The position numbers were made by a program, and so were the translations under genes. DNA of 64,000 nt from assembly GCA_004292855.1 (NCBI GenBank), contig RDXN01000060.1, positions 1-64,000 on the forward strand, given 5' to 3'. Of the stretch, positions 52,901-60,832 are shown in pieces. Below the pieces are notes generated by a model. That model had not been told where the DNA came from. It did not search any database and was given only the letters and a program-made list of their open reading frames with translations. Every line of letters begins with the position of its first letter. Within the stretch, counting starts at the first letter, position 1. This DNA comes from Cytophagales bacterium. GTDB taxonomy: Bacteria > Bacteroidota > Bacteroidia > Cytophagales > Spirosomataceae.

Positions 52901-53266
52901 CACCTCCGAAAGGTCCTGCGTTTTGTCTGAAAGGGCATAATCGACCTGCAAACGCTCACCAATTCGGAGCGTGTAGCCGGTCCGACGTTGCTGCCCGAAA
53001 CCGACGTACTGCGCGGTGATCGTATATGGACCACCTAACGGCAACTGGTTAATCACATACCGGCCCTCGGCGTTGGTTGTTACACCCGTCGAGAAGCCCG
53101 TCGATTCGTTACGAATTTGAACGGTTGCGCCTGGCAGAGCGTCACCTTTTTCGTCGCGGACAAGCCCTGAAATCGTCGCGATGGACTGGGCTTGTGCGAT
53201 CTCGCCTGCCAAAAAGAGCAGCAGCACAAGTTGCCAAAGTGAGTTGATAAGTACGATTCGTTTCAT
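49970..53266 (-). CDS. TonB-dependent receptor (Oar-like)
   Basis: The 1098-residue outer-membrane receptor has a signal peptide ending near EIAQAQ (about 27) and a CarboxypepD_reg domain (about 30-115, SGLVRDEKGDALPGATVQI). The plug domain (about 130-245) includes NMPTNGRSFQDLANLSPLVGG and AITLDGANQRFMMNGG. A long barrel follows, ending in QVQIGVRYRFE. The plug sequence and length match the Oar-like class of Bacteroidota and Myxococcota rather than SusC. The ligand is unknown and no SusD-like partner is adjacent. Confidence 0.9.
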   Translation of the reverse strand: MKRIVLINSLWQLVLLLFLAGEIAQAQSIATISGLVRDEKGDALPGATVQIRNESTGFSTGVTTNAEGRYVINQLPLGGPYTITAQYVGFGQQRRTGYTLRIGERLQVDYALSDKTQDLSEVVVRAQDDNISRVSPIGAATRLGVQEVRNMPTNGRSFQDLANLSPLVGGNLGSPFSIGGTRESSTAITLDGANQRFMMNGGLISQYTVSMEAIREYEVTTNEYNVLEGRQGGGSVNVITKSGTNNWTGSAFWFNRSKQFRAFGTELFRGTRDANYVNQPIRDFRINQYGFSLGGPIIKDKLHFFTALDFEDRTEPFPILDVRPETEQIENITSANLARFQQILSNKYGLDGSRQQTGLFTRQPAQRTIFGRLDWQINNTHRLTFRNNVLWGRAPLTVGPDQGGLWESWGNTEIRSYSSLLSLRSSFSSRLTNEFKFQVQRAERDFLPNSYAPRGFVTIQSTLANGSNVSRQFQFGGNRIAPEEQGERQYQLINTTYLQKGRFFFTFGTDNILTVTNTLNTNEQGGLFQFPSLDALDNLTPSQYTRLAPLNPQANGFAPRLRSTALDLSAFAQAEFNPLSNVNILAGLRYDATAFLRTPTRNPLVEEVLNRRTDVVARDWNNIQPRLQVKWDVFGDQKSTVRLGAGAYSANIVHWAQLSNILQSGMNLTDIALQGNAIPRPDFVSYRRDPLTVPGAPASGVRGAPYLNLIGENFQAPMTWKANLAFRQFFLNRFYVGFNAYLARTTDNYQYVDLNLRQQPTFTLANEANRPVYAPLDQILRTSNENPATAAVRAYPVPNPLAVNQNPSLGRTLELNGRSDIWQRGLVLEAGVVLPKGGNINATYTINRTEDNNSYNCCIARTSMLTRVVGDPRALDENRGAADTDFRQKIVVYGTSPQVAGFRLGFRYLGLGGQPFSPVVFGDITGVGTGLLVNNSARAFVFDPATLRANPNATAFETALANGMQQVLSNENNVARELLLDNLGQVAPRNAIYNRMYHNIDLRLSYTLDSKTIKGLGKNSLELLAEVFNFGNLVNRNNGAQIVVPGGNQVLLQALGIDPIALRQGRTQYAYRANTNFGQTVRQGNPYQVQIGVRYRFE

Positions 53267-53295
53267 AGTTGTGTGTTGAACGTTTGTTGAACACG

Positions 53296-53303
53296 CAAAG
53301 CTA
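53296..53303 (-). promoter_or_regulatory. Putative -7 box for the Oar-like receptor
   Basis: The minus strand reads TAGCTTTG, an exact TAnnTTTG match, 30 bases upstream of the ATG at 53266. Confidence 0.45.
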
Positions 53304-53513
53304 AACGCCCCAAAACTGCCCCCGGAACCGCTCGCGCAAGCTTTATGAACTCTTCACATTGGCGAGACACAGGGGTAACATTGGGGCAATGTTTATTATC
53401 ATTTGGTAAAATTTTAGGCCCAGCCAAGACCACTCAGTCGGAGGTAAGCCCGCTCGTCATTTTAAAAGTTGCCTGGGGAGACATTTCGCCAGAAACGGGG
53501 TTAGCCTTTTACA

Positions 53514-53671
53514 AACCTCACCCCCGGCCCCTCTCCTTGTGAAGGAGAGGGGAGGCTTACCAGTCATCCCTTGATTATATTGGGTAGTTTTTCACTCACA
53601 AAGTTGACGTTTTCGTCTCCCCTCTCCTTGCGAAGGAGAGGGGCCGGGGCCGGGCCGCCGGTGCGGTGAGG
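53514..53671. repeat. REP-like palindromic pair in inverted orientation
   Basis: The left copy (53514-53554) and right copy (53617-53671) each contain the hairpin CCCCTCTCCTTnnGAAGGAGAGGGG and are inverted relative to one another, with GGCCGGGG tails. They are about 60 bases apart. The layout is that of a REP doublet or REPIN. It lies in the 420-bp space between the divergent TonB receptor and ABC ATPase genes. The rest of that space shows no gene. Confidence 0.8.
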
Positions 53672-53686
53672 TAGAACAGCATTGTT

Positions 53687-54367
53687 ATGAGCATCTTACG
53701 CGTCGAAAATCTTACGAAAACATACCAGAGTGGCAGTGGTCCGCTCACCGTGCTCCACGAAGTCTCATTCGACATTCAGGCGGGCGATACCTTCTCCATC
53801 GTCGGGCCGAGCGGCAGCGGCAAAACCACCCTGCTGGGCCTGTGCGCGGGCTTGGACCGGGCCACGTCGGGCAGCGTGTATCTGAACGACATCCGGCTCG
53901 ACAACCTAAGCGAAGACCAACGGGCCGCCGTCAGGAATCAGCACGTGGGCTTCATTTTTCAGAATTTCCAGCTTTTGCCCACCCTTACGGCCCTTGAAAA
54001 CGTGATGGTGCCGATGGAATTGCAGGGTGCCCGCAACGTCGAGAAAACCGCCCGCGAACTGCTCGAACGCGTCGGGCTGGGCAAGCGCGGGCACCACTAC
54101 CCTACCCAACTGTCGGGCGGGGAACAGCAGCGGGTGTCGCTGGCGCGGGCGTTTGCCAACCGACCTAAAATTCTGTTTGCTGATGAACCCACGGGCAACC
54201 TCGACACCGACACCGGCAACACCGTGGAGCAGCTCCTGTTCGATCTCAACCGCGAAGCTGGCACTACGCTCGTTCTTGTCACCCACGACCTCGACCTCGC
54301 CCAACGCACCGGACGGATCGTTAAGATGCGGGGCGGGGCGGTGGTGACTGATACGGTTGTGGCTTAG
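53687..54367 (+). CDS. ABC transporter ATP-binding protein (LolD/YbbA-like)
   Basis: The 226-residue ATPase has Walker A GPSGSGKT (40-47), Q loop in FIFQNFQLLPT, signature LSGGEQQR, Walker B ILFADEPTGNLD and the H loop VTHD. This is the LolD/MacB/YbbA group that drives mechanotransmission permeases. The permease is 235 bases downstream, separated by a palindromic repeat cluster. With a TesA-like hydrolase nearby, YbbA is the best guess. Confidence 0.9.
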   Translation: MSILRVENLTKTYQSGSGPLTVLHEVSFDIQAGDTFSIVGPSGSGKTTLLGLCAGLDRATSGSVYLNDIRLDNLSEDQRAAVRNQHVGFIFQNFQLLPTLTALENVMVPMELQGARNVEKTARELLERVGLGKRGHHYPTQLSGGEQQRVSLARAFANRPKILFADEPTGNLDTDTGNTVEQLLFDLNREAGTTLVLVTHDLDLAQRTGRIVKMRGGAVVTDTVVA

Positions 54368-54386
54368 GTTTAATTGGCTTTTAGCC

Positions 54387-54600
54387 GTTTCAATGCCTTT
54401 GGCGTTTCAATGGCTACGCCGTTTCAGGTTTCAATACCTACGGTGTTTCATTGAGCCATCGAAAGCGTTGAAACTGGGCGGGCCGTGTACATTGAGACGC
54501 GCACCGGCGGACTGGCGCAGCAGTGAAACTTGAAACGGCGTAGCCATTGAAACGCGCAGCAATGAAACCTGAAACGCCGTAGGCATTGAAACTTGAAACT
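54387..54600. repeat. Cluster of short palindromic repeats inside the ABC operon
   Basis: At least four copies of a unit with core GGCTACGCC or GCCTACGGC flanked by GTTTCA/TGAAAC alternate in direct and inverted order. The left group is 54387-54453 and the right group 54522-54600. They can fold into one large cruciform. The cluster sits between the ATPase and permease genes and stops 3 bases before the permease ATG, so it occupies the position of the ribosome-binding site. Confidence 0.8.
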
Positions 54601-54602
54601 AA

Positions 54603-57143
54603 ATGAATTTCCTCCTCCGCATGGCCTGGCGCGATAGTCGCCGGAGCCGACAGCGATTACTCCTGTTTATGTCGGCCATCGTGTTGGGCATTGCCGCCCT
54701 CGTTGGCCTCAACTCGTTTGGCGACAACCTCGCCCGCAGTATCGACGCACAAGCCCGCGAACTGCTGGGGGCCGACCTTGTGCTGTCGTACGCCAAAACC
54801 ATCGACAAACCCACCGAAGCCTACCTCAAAAGCATTGGCAAAAGCCGGACCTACGAGGTATCGTTTGCGTCGATGACCCTCTTCCCACGCACGGGCGGCA
54901 TCCGGCTGGCCCAAGTAAAGGGACTGGACGGACCGTTTCCGTATTACGGCGAGTGGGATGTACAACCCCGCTCGGCCATCGAGCAGTTCAGGCAGGCGTC
55001 GGGTGCCGATGGGCGCGTGGCCCTGGTCGATGATGCCTTATTGATTCAGTTTGGAGCCAAACCCGGCGACTCGGTGCGGCTGGGTTCGCAGTCGTACTAC
55101 ATTGCCGGTCGAGTGCTGAAAACGCCCGGCCAGTCGGCGGTGACGACGAGCGTGGCCCCCACCGTGTTTGTATCGGCGAAGTCGCTGAACGGCACGGGTT
55201 TGCTGGCGCGAGGAAGCCGCGTTCAGTACAAACAGTATTACCAGTTTGCGCCCAATTACGACGTTGACAAGTTTGTGAAGGCCAACGAAAAGCGATTCGA
55301 CAAGGCGGGCATCAATCAGGACACCGTCAGCGAGCGCAAGGAGCAAACAGGCCGGGCTTTTTCGGACCTGACCAAGTTCCTAAATTTGGTGGCGTTTGTG
55401 GCCCTGTTGCTCGGTTGCGTGGGCGTGGCGAGTGCAGTGAGTTTGTACGTAAAAGAAAAGGTAGCCTCGGTGGCCGTGCTGCGCACGCTGGGCGCGAGCG
55501 GTCGGCAGGCGTTTTTGATTTTCCTCATTCAAACTACCTTGATGGGCTTCATCGGGGCCGTGATTGGGGCCGTTGCCGGGTCGCTGGTGCAGGTGCTGTT
55601 GCCGAAGGTCTTTGCCGGATTCCTGCCTGTGACGGTCGAAACGGCCATTTCGTGGTCGGCGGTGGCGCAGGGCGTGGGGGTGGGCTTGCTCGTCTCGGTG
55701 CTGTTTGCGTTGTTGCCCCTGCTGATGATTCGGAACGTGTCGCCCTTGCGTACGTTGCGAGCTTCCTACGAAGACGACACCGCCGGACGTGATCCGTTCC
55801 GGTTCGGTGTGTACGGCCTGATCGTGCTGTTTATCATGGCGTTTTCGTACTGGCAAACCCGCGACTGGAAAGTGGCACTGGGCTTCACGGGTGGCCTTTT
55901 GGTGGCCTTCGGGCTGCTCACTGGCCTGGGGCTATTGCTCATCAACGCGGTGCGCCGGTTCTTCCCCCGAAGCTGGAGTTTCGTCTGGCGGCAAAGCCTG
56001 GCGAGCCTGTACCGGCCCAACAACCAAACCGTTATCCTAATTACGTCCATCGGCCTCGGCGCGTTTCTGATTGCCACCCTCACCCTCACCCAGAACCTCC
56101 TGCTCGACCGGGTCGCGTTTTCGGGGGATGGCTCGTCGGGGGGCAAGCGGCCCAACATGGTGTTGTTCGATATTCAGAACGAGCAACGGGCGGGCGTCCG
56201 GGCGTTGGCCGCGCAATACAAGTTGCCCGTCGTGCAGGAAGTGCCCGTGGTGACCATGCGACTGGCGACCATCAATGGCCGCACGGTCGAAGCCATTCAG
56301 GCCGACACCTCCGCCAAAATTCCCGAGTGGGCACTCACCCGCGAGTACCGTGTTACGTACCGCGATACCCTGATCGACTCCGAAAAACTGGCGACCGGCA
56401 AAATCATGGCGACCGTCGACGGAACCCCGCGCATCAGCGTCGAAAAGGGCTATCTGGAGCGGATGAAGCTCAAACTGGGCGACACGCTCACCTTCAACGT
56501 GCAGGGTGCGTTGATCCCGACCATTGTGGGCGGCACCCGCGAGGTCGACTGGAACCGGGTTCAAAGCAACTTCCTCGTCGTGTTCCCGAACGGTGTTCTG
56601 GAGCAGGCCCCGCAATTTGCTGTGCTCATGACCCGCATCGGCGATACCCAACAGTCGGCGGCTTTTCAGCGCGATCTGGTGGCTCGTTTCCCCAACGTCT
56701 CGGCCATCGACCTCGGCCTGATTCTCCGCACAGTGGATGAAATTTTGAACAAGGTCTCATTTGTAATCCGGTTTATGGCCCTGTTCAGCATCCTAACGGG
56801 CCTGCTGGTGCTGGCGAGTTCGGTAATCATCAGCCGGTATCAGCGGATGCAGGAGAGCGTTTTGCTCCGAACGCTGGGTGCGAGTCGGGCGCAGATTTTG
56901 CGGATTCAGGCTATCGAATACCTGATGCTGGGGATGTTGGCGGCCTTGTCGGGCATTGTGCTGGCCCTCGGCGCGACCTGGGCGTTGGCGTATTTCGTGT
57001 TCGAGACGCCCTTCACGCCCAACCTGTGGCCGTTGGCTGCGGTGGCTGGTGTGGTCACATTGCTCACCCTGCTCATTGGCCTCCTCAATAGCCGCGCCGT
57101 ACTGACGCGTCCCCCGCTGGAGGTGTTGCGGGCCGAGGGGTGA
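54603..57143 (+). CDS. FtsX/MacB-family ABC permease (YbbP-like)
   Basis: The 846-residue permease has the duplicated FtsX layout: one N-terminal membrane segment, an extracytoplasmic domain (about 40-255), three membrane segments (about 260-390), a pair in the middle (about 400-460 and 480-500), a second extracytoplasmic domain (about 510-700), and three C-terminal segments. FtsX signature motifs VAVLRTLGASGRQ and SVLLRTLGASRAQI occur in both halves. Ten segments fit YbbP. It probably works with the ATPase upstream on a lipid or lipoprotein substrate. Confidence 0.9.
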   Translation: MNFLLRMAWRDSRRSRQRLLLFMSAIVLGIAALVGLNSFGDNLARSIDAQARELLGADLVLSYAKTIDKPTEAYLKSIGKSRTYEVSFASMTLFPRTGGIRLAQVKGLDGPFPYYGEWDVQPRSAIEQFRQASGADGRVALVDDALLIQFGAKPGDSVRLGSQSYYIAGRVLKTPGQSAVTTSVAPTVFVSAKSLNGTGLLARGSRVQYKQYYQFAPNYDVDKFVKANEKRFDKAGINQDTVSERKEQTGRAFSDLTKFLNLVAFVALLLGCVGVASAVSLYVKEKVASVAVLRTLGASGRQAFLIFLIQTTLMGFIGAVIGAVAGSLVQVLLPKVFAGFLPVTVETAISWSAVAQGVGVGLLVSVLFALLPLLMIRNVSPLRTLRASYEDDTAGRDPFRFGVYGLIVLFIMAFSYWQTRDWKVALGFTGGLLVAFGLLTGLGLLLINAVRRFFPRSWSFVWRQSLASLYRPNNQTVILITSIGLGAFLIATLTLTQNLLLDRVAFSGDGSSGGKRPNMVLFDIQNEQRAGVRALAAQYKLPVVQEVPVVTMRLATINGRTVEAIQADTSAKIPEWALTREYRVTYRDTLIDSEKLATGKIMATVDGTPRISVEKGYLERMKLKLGDTLTFNVQGALIPTIVGGTREVDWNRVQSNFLVVFPNGVLEQAPQFAVLMTRIGDTQQSAAFQRDLVARFPNVSAIDLGLILRTVDEILNKVSFVIRFMALFSILTGLLVLASSVIISRYQRMQESVLLRTLGASRAQILRIQAIEYLMLGMLAALSGIVLALGATWALAYFVFETPFTPNLWPLAAVAGVVTLLTLLIGLLNSRAVLTRPPLEVLRAEG

Positions 57144-57150
57144 TTTTTGC

Positions 57151-57158
57151 TATCTTTA
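57151..57158 (+). promoter_or_regulatory. Putative -7 box for the small gene and kinase pair
   Basis: TATCTTTA matches TAnnTTTG at seven of eight positions, with TTG at 57126-57128 in the -33 region. It overlaps the end of the permease gene by a few bases of intergenic space and lies 27 bases upstream of the ATG at 57186. Confidence 0.4.
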
Positions 57159-57185
57159 CAAAGCAGTAACCAGTTGACCAAGAAA

Positions 57186-57401
57186 ATGGAAGCGACTAAA
57201 GAAGCAATCCGGGAAGGGTATCAGGGCATGATGACCAAACGAATCATCGACATGACACCCGACGAGCGAAAAGCCTATTACAAGCAGGGTGCCCGCGTCA
57301 TCCGCGAACGACTGTTTGCTATTGGGCAACCGTTCGTCACCAAGAAAGGCGATAAAGTGGTTGCAGAATATGCTGATGGCAGGGTTGAAATTGTTCGATA
57401 A
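57186..57401 (+). CDS. Small basic protein, candidate antitoxin
   Basis: The 71-residue protein starts MEATKEAIREGYQGMM. It is charged (Lys/Arg/Glu) and has no membrane segment or signal. I recognise no named family. The next gene, a zeta-toxin-like kinase, begins at the base after its stop (TAA/ATG), which is the arrangement of many toxin-antitoxin pairs. It does not resemble the epsilon antitoxin. The antitoxin role is inferred from context. Confidence 0.55.
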   Translation: MEATKEAIREGYQGMMTKRIIDMTPDERKAYYKQGARVIRERLFAIGQPFVTKKGDKVVAEYADGRVEIVR

Positions 57402-57983
57402 ATGCCAACCCTGTATATAGTTGCTGGCCCACCGGGTGTTGGTAAAACTACAAGCACTTCTTTATTTATTGATCAGCGAATTTTTGTTGAAAATTCGGAT
57501 GTCACAGCAATTGCTCTGAAAAGCCAAGGCGAGGACAATTACCAGGAAATTGCTTTCGAGCAACTTCGACAAAAGGCGGAGAAGAATTGTCAATCAAGTA
57601 TTGATTTCGGGATCGAACTAAACTTGGGGTGCCAAATTCCTCACTACAGCTACGCCAGATACTGGCAGAATAAATACCGCTACGATCTTGACGTAACGCT
57701 GTTTTTTACAGATAACTCTTCAATCTGTCTTGAACGTGCGGCTCTGCGCCAAAAAGCTGGCGGGCATCGCGTAGCGGAGTCTGTGATTTTGGACATGCAC
57801 GCGCAAACCATCCCGTTGCTCCGCAAGAACATCCAGTTAATCAACCACTTGCAGTTCGTTAACGTCACCGATGAGGGTGTAGAGCTAGTCTATTCTGGCT
57901 ACTATCCGACCGGTTTCCACGAGTTTATTAATCCGATTTTACCAGATTGGGTAACGAAGAACTTTCCAGAGATTCGACAGTGA
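57402..57983 (+). CDS. Zeta-toxin-like P-loop kinase
   Basis: The 193-residue protein has a Walker A motif GPPGVGKTT at 9-17 near the N-terminus, as in zeta toxin and related small kinases. The core and LID region (CLERAALRQKAGGHRVAES) matches this group. Zeta toxins phosphorylate UDP-N-acetylglucosamine and block wall synthesis, whereas many relatives phosphorylate other targets. The start is directly after the stop of the small gene, so they are translationally coupled. No full epsilon-like antitoxin is present. Confidence 0.7.
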   Translation: MPTLYIVAGPPGVGKTTSTSLFIDQRIFVENSDVTAIALKSQGEDNYQEIAFEQLRQKAEKNCQSSIDFGIELNLGCQIPHYSYARYWQNKYRYDLDVTLFFTDNSSICLERAALRQKAGGHRVAESVILDMHAQTIPLLRKNIQLINHLQFVNVTDEGVELVYSGYYPTGFHEFINPILPDWVTKNFPEIRQ

Positions 57984-58016
57984 AACCATGCTCGCAACGG
58001 TCCTTCGAGCACCTCG

Positions 58017-58688
58017 CTACTCCTCTTTCCTGAACACATACGCCTGATAATCGGGACTCTCCTTGGTCACGGTTTCGTGCCGGAGAAGCTGAAAACGATG
58101 CTTTTTCAACAGATCGACCAGGGTTTGGTGGGTAAACAACAGCCGTTTGCAGCCCTGATGGCGTTGGCCTTCCTGCGTGGCAATATTCTCCAAAATATAC
58201 AACTCGCCGGTTGGTTTCAGAACATCCCGGATGTCGCGCAGCATATCGTCTGCTTCTGTGAACTCGTGCAAACTGTTCTCAATCATTAACTTGTCGATAC
58301 TGGCGAGGGGCAGGTTCGTTTTGTTGATGGCACCCAGAACCGGAATAAACCGGGCGGTATTGGTCTGGTTGGCTCGTCCGTACAGCGTTTGGGTGGTTGC
58401 TCCGATGGCTTCGGGCGAAAGGCAACCCATGTCGATGTCGCCCAGATAGAACGTAAGGCTGTCGGCTCCCATTGAATAGATCACCTCCTTGCTACCCGAC
58501 CCTGCCCCTACTGAGGCCAGTGTTTCGCCTTTCTTTAACCCGTAAATGCGTTGCCCCTGCTCTCTGTAAAACAAGATCGCTTTGGTTTTCATCAGGTAAG
58601 GCTCCACGCATGATTTGGCCCTGCGCTGGGCAAAGTTGCTCAGTGAGACAAGCATCAACAGCAGGAACAGGCCAGTAAATAGTCGCAT
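58017..58688 (-). CDS. Class I methyltransferase with an export signal
   Basis: The 223-residue protein begins with MRLFTGLFLLLMLVSLSNFAQ, a classic signal peptide. It continues as a methyltransferase: SVGAGSGSKE near 59-68 is the SAM motif, DIDMGCL the acidic second motif, and IENSLHEF-TEADDMLRDIRDVLKPTGELYILENI the core. A signal peptide on a SAM-dependent enzyme is odd because SAM is cytoplasmic. The ATG at 58688 replaces a TTG at 58709. Only 23 bases separate it from the divergent glycosidase gene. Confidence 0.8.
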   Translation of the reverse strand: MRLFTGLFLLLMLVSLSNFAQRRAKSCVEPYLMKTKAILFYREQGQRIYGLKKGETLASVGAGSGSKEVIYSMGADSLTFYLGDIDMGCLSPEAIGATTQTLYGRANQTNTARFIPVLGAINKTNLPLASIDKLMIENSLHEFTEADDMLRDIRDVLKPTGELYILENIATQEGQRHQGCKRLLFTHQTLVDLLKKHRFQLLRHETVTKESPDYQAYVFRKEE

Positions 58689-58711
58689 AAAAAGTGATTT
58701 AGAATTCAACT

Positions 58712-59575
58712 ATGATTCGCTACCTGATTGTTTTGTTTTTCCCGGTTTTCACCTTCGCGCAATCGCCTGACTCACTCCGGTTTTCTCAAGCGCGTTGGGA
58801 TGATAAAAAGTTGAACGCCGACGTTGTATGGCGAGAGAGTCGCTTTGATACGCTATTCGGAGCGAAGCAAAATATCAACCTGGTAATCTTCCGAAACAAA
58901 CCCCGCCGGATGCAGATTGCCTTTGCGTCGGCAGGGGACAGCCTGCGGAAAACAAGCTGGTTTGGACAAAAACACGGGGCAACGGTTGCCCTCAATGGCA
59001 CGTTTTTCGACGTTAAAAAAGGCGGCTCCGTCGATCTGATTCGCGTGGACGGACAAACCCTTGATACCACCCTGCTCGACAAAACCGGCAAGCGTGCCGA
59101 ACATCGACAAGCCGCCATTACCATCCACCGAAACCGCCTGAATATCGTGTATGGCGGAACCGCCCCGCGCTGGGATCAGGAACTCCGCGCCCCCAATGTG
59201 ATGGTCACGGGGCCGCTGTTGCTGCTGGACGGAAAGCCGCATCCGTTGCTCAAAAATCCGTTCAACGACAACCGGCACCCACGTTCCTGCGCCTGCGTGA
59301 CCCACGACCGGCGCGTGATCTGGCTCACCGCCGACGGTCGGCACGCGAACGCTGCGGGCCTTAGCCTGCCCGAACTAACCCGCCTGATGCAGTGGCTCGG
59401 TTGCCGCGACGCCATCAACCTCGACGGGGGCGGCTCCACCACCCTTTGGCTCGCCGGACAAGGTGAAAACGGCGTGGTCAATTACCCGTCCGACGGCCGG
59501 AACTGGGTCCGCACTGTGGAGCGACCCGTGAGCAACGTGTTGTTGTTGAGGTCAAAACGCTTCGCCGATGGTTAG
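58712..59575 (+). CDS. Phosphodiester glycosidase family protein (NAGPA-like)
   Basis: The 287-residue protein has a signal peptide (MIRYLIVLFFPVFTFAQ) and the NAGPA fold: a VALNGTFFDVKKGGSVDLI block near residues 90-108, a TADGRHANAAGLS block and DGGGSTTLWL near 242-251. The human homologue is the uncovering enzyme that removes GlcNAc from mannose-6-phosphate. Bacterial members cleave phosphodiester-linked sugars, for example on wall or surface polymers. The 3' end overlaps the convergent barrel gene by 24 bases. Confidence 0.85.
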   Translation: MIRYLIVLFFPVFTFAQSPDSLRFSQARWDDKKLNADVVWRESRFDTLFGAKQNINLVIFRNKPRRMQIAFASAGDSLRKTSWFGQKHGATVALNGTFFDVKKGGSVDLIRVDGQTLDTTLLDKTGKRAEHRQAAITIHRNRLNIVYGGTAPRWDQELRAPNVMVTGPLLLLDGKPHPLLKNPFNDNRHPRSCACVTHDRRVIWLTADGRHANAAGLSLPELTRLMQWLGCRDAINLDGGGSTTLWLAGQGENGVVNYPSDGRNWVRTVERPVSNVLLLRSKRFADG

Positions 59576-60709
59576 GTAGAAGCCGCTGTTGCCGATGCCG
59601 TTTTGGGGCAGGCCCCGGCCATAGTCGGCGCGGATGTTGAGTTTGTCGTTGTTGATTCGGACACGTAACCCGGCCCCGTAAGACCCTTTTGGCTGGTTAA
59701 ACCGCAAAAACTGATCGCGATAGGTCGCCCCCCGGATGGTTGTACCCAATATTCCCACCGACCCGAACGCTACCACGCCCAGCCGTTTCCAGACCTGCTG
59801 CCGAACTTCGGCCTGTAGCAGGGCCAGATTGTCGTCGCGGTAGCGGCCCTCATAAAAACCCCGCCCGCGTTTGGTGCCCCCCAACAACGACATCGCGCTG
59901 AACGGCGCATTGCCCGATGTGAGACTCAGTACGTAGTTCATAGCCAGCACGGTATGATCGGTGAGGGGGTGATAGGAGGCAATATCGGCTTTGTAGCGGC
60001 TGTAATTGCTGCTACTGCCGAGAATCCGGCTGTGGGGCATCACGTATAAATCGGCAAAAATGCCCCGCGTCGGATACAGTACGTTGTCGCGGGTGTCGTA
60101 GAGCAAACCCGGTCCCCCGCCCGATACCCGGTTGCCCAAACCACCCGGTACGGTGCCGGTAGCCAGCAGGCCGTCGGGGGTAGTGGATGTAATCGCGTAG
60201 TTTTCGTACTCATAGCGCAGGCCAACATACAGGCCCCGCCCGTCGGGGCTACGCGAAAGTCGACGATAAAAATTGATACGAATGCGCGGAAAATCAACGC
60301 CGTAGAGTTCGGCGGGTGCGTCGCGGTCGCGCAGGCCAAACAGGAAATAGTTGTACTGGTAATACCCAGCTTCGCCAAAAGCAAAATAGCGGTTGTTATT
60401 ATAGAAAACCTGGAACGGGACGTAGAGCAACAACTGCCGATTTTGGGTGTAAACTACGCCCAGTGTTGTTTGCGAAGGTCGCACGGTACGGGCTGTGTCG
60501 CCCCGAAACCGGAACGTGATGGCCGCCCCCACGCCATAGCCAAACCGCGTTTCGGGCGTATAGTACAGAATCGGTAATGGAAATAACGAGAATCGTTTTA
60601 TACGCGCCGAATCGTCGGCCACGACCGTTTCGGTAGGCATAGCTATACCAATTGCGGCACGAGCACAGAGCAGTATTCCAACAATCAATCCCCGTTTTAT
60701 CATCTCCAT
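59552..60709 (-). CDS. BamA/TamA-type outer-membrane barrel (surface antigen D15 family)
   Basis: The 385-residue protein has a signal peptide (about 1-25), no POTRA domain, and a 16-strand-like barrel of alternating residues. The C-terminal part has GGTKRGRGFYEGRYRDD, the R-G-(F/Y)-Y-(E/D)-G-R-(Y/F) motif of the Omp85 barrel, and the last residue is Phe. It looks like a small outer-membrane pore or assembly factor. No POTRA partner is nearby. The ATG at 60703 is an equal candidate for the start. Confidence 0.8.
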   Translation of the reverse strand: MEMIKRGLIVGILLCARAAIGIAMPTETVVADDSARIKRFSLFPLPILYYTPETRFGYGVGAAITFRFRGDTARTVRPSQTTLGVVYTQNRQLLLYVPFQVFYNNNRYFAFGEAGYYQYNYFLFGLRDRDAPAELYGVDFPRIRINFYRRLSRSPDGRGLYVGLRYEYENYAITSTTPDGLLATGTVPGGLGNRVSGGGPGLLYDTRDNVLYPTRGIFADLYVMPHSRILGSSSNYSRYKADIASYHPLTDHTVLAMNYVLSLTSGNAPFSAMSLLGGTKRGRGFYEGRYRDDNLALLQAEVRQQVWKRLGVVAFGSVGILGTTIRGATYRDQFLRFNQPKGSYGAGLRVRINNDKLNIRADYGRGLPQNGIGNSGFYLTIGEAF

Positions 60710-60786
60710 TAGAAAAGGGTTATGTATCTATACGGTCAAAAGGGGTATTTGGTTTGGAAATTGAGTGTGGAGAAGGGGCAAAACAA

Positions 60787-60813
60787 AAAGCCTGAGCAAT
60801 TTGCCCAGGCTTT
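60787..60813 (-). terminator. Terminator of the SusCD operon
   Basis: An almost perfect stem AAAGCCTGAGCAA / TTGCCCAGGCTTT with a 1-base loop (effectively a 4-base loop) and one mismatch lies about 20 bases past the DUF4397 stop. The minus-strand flank is TTTTTGTTTT. Confidence 0.8.
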
Positions 60814-60832
60814 CAGTCTAAACCTATTTCAC

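Noticed and set aside
51278-52930. 550-codon plus-strand open frame
   Set aside because: It lies exactly opposite the TonB receptor in phase with its codons and has Arg/Val/Gly-rich composition without domains. It is a shadow of a GC-rich gene.
54387-54600. CRISPR array
   Set aside because: Units alternate in orientation, spacing is irregular, no unique spacers exist, and no cas genes are in the window.
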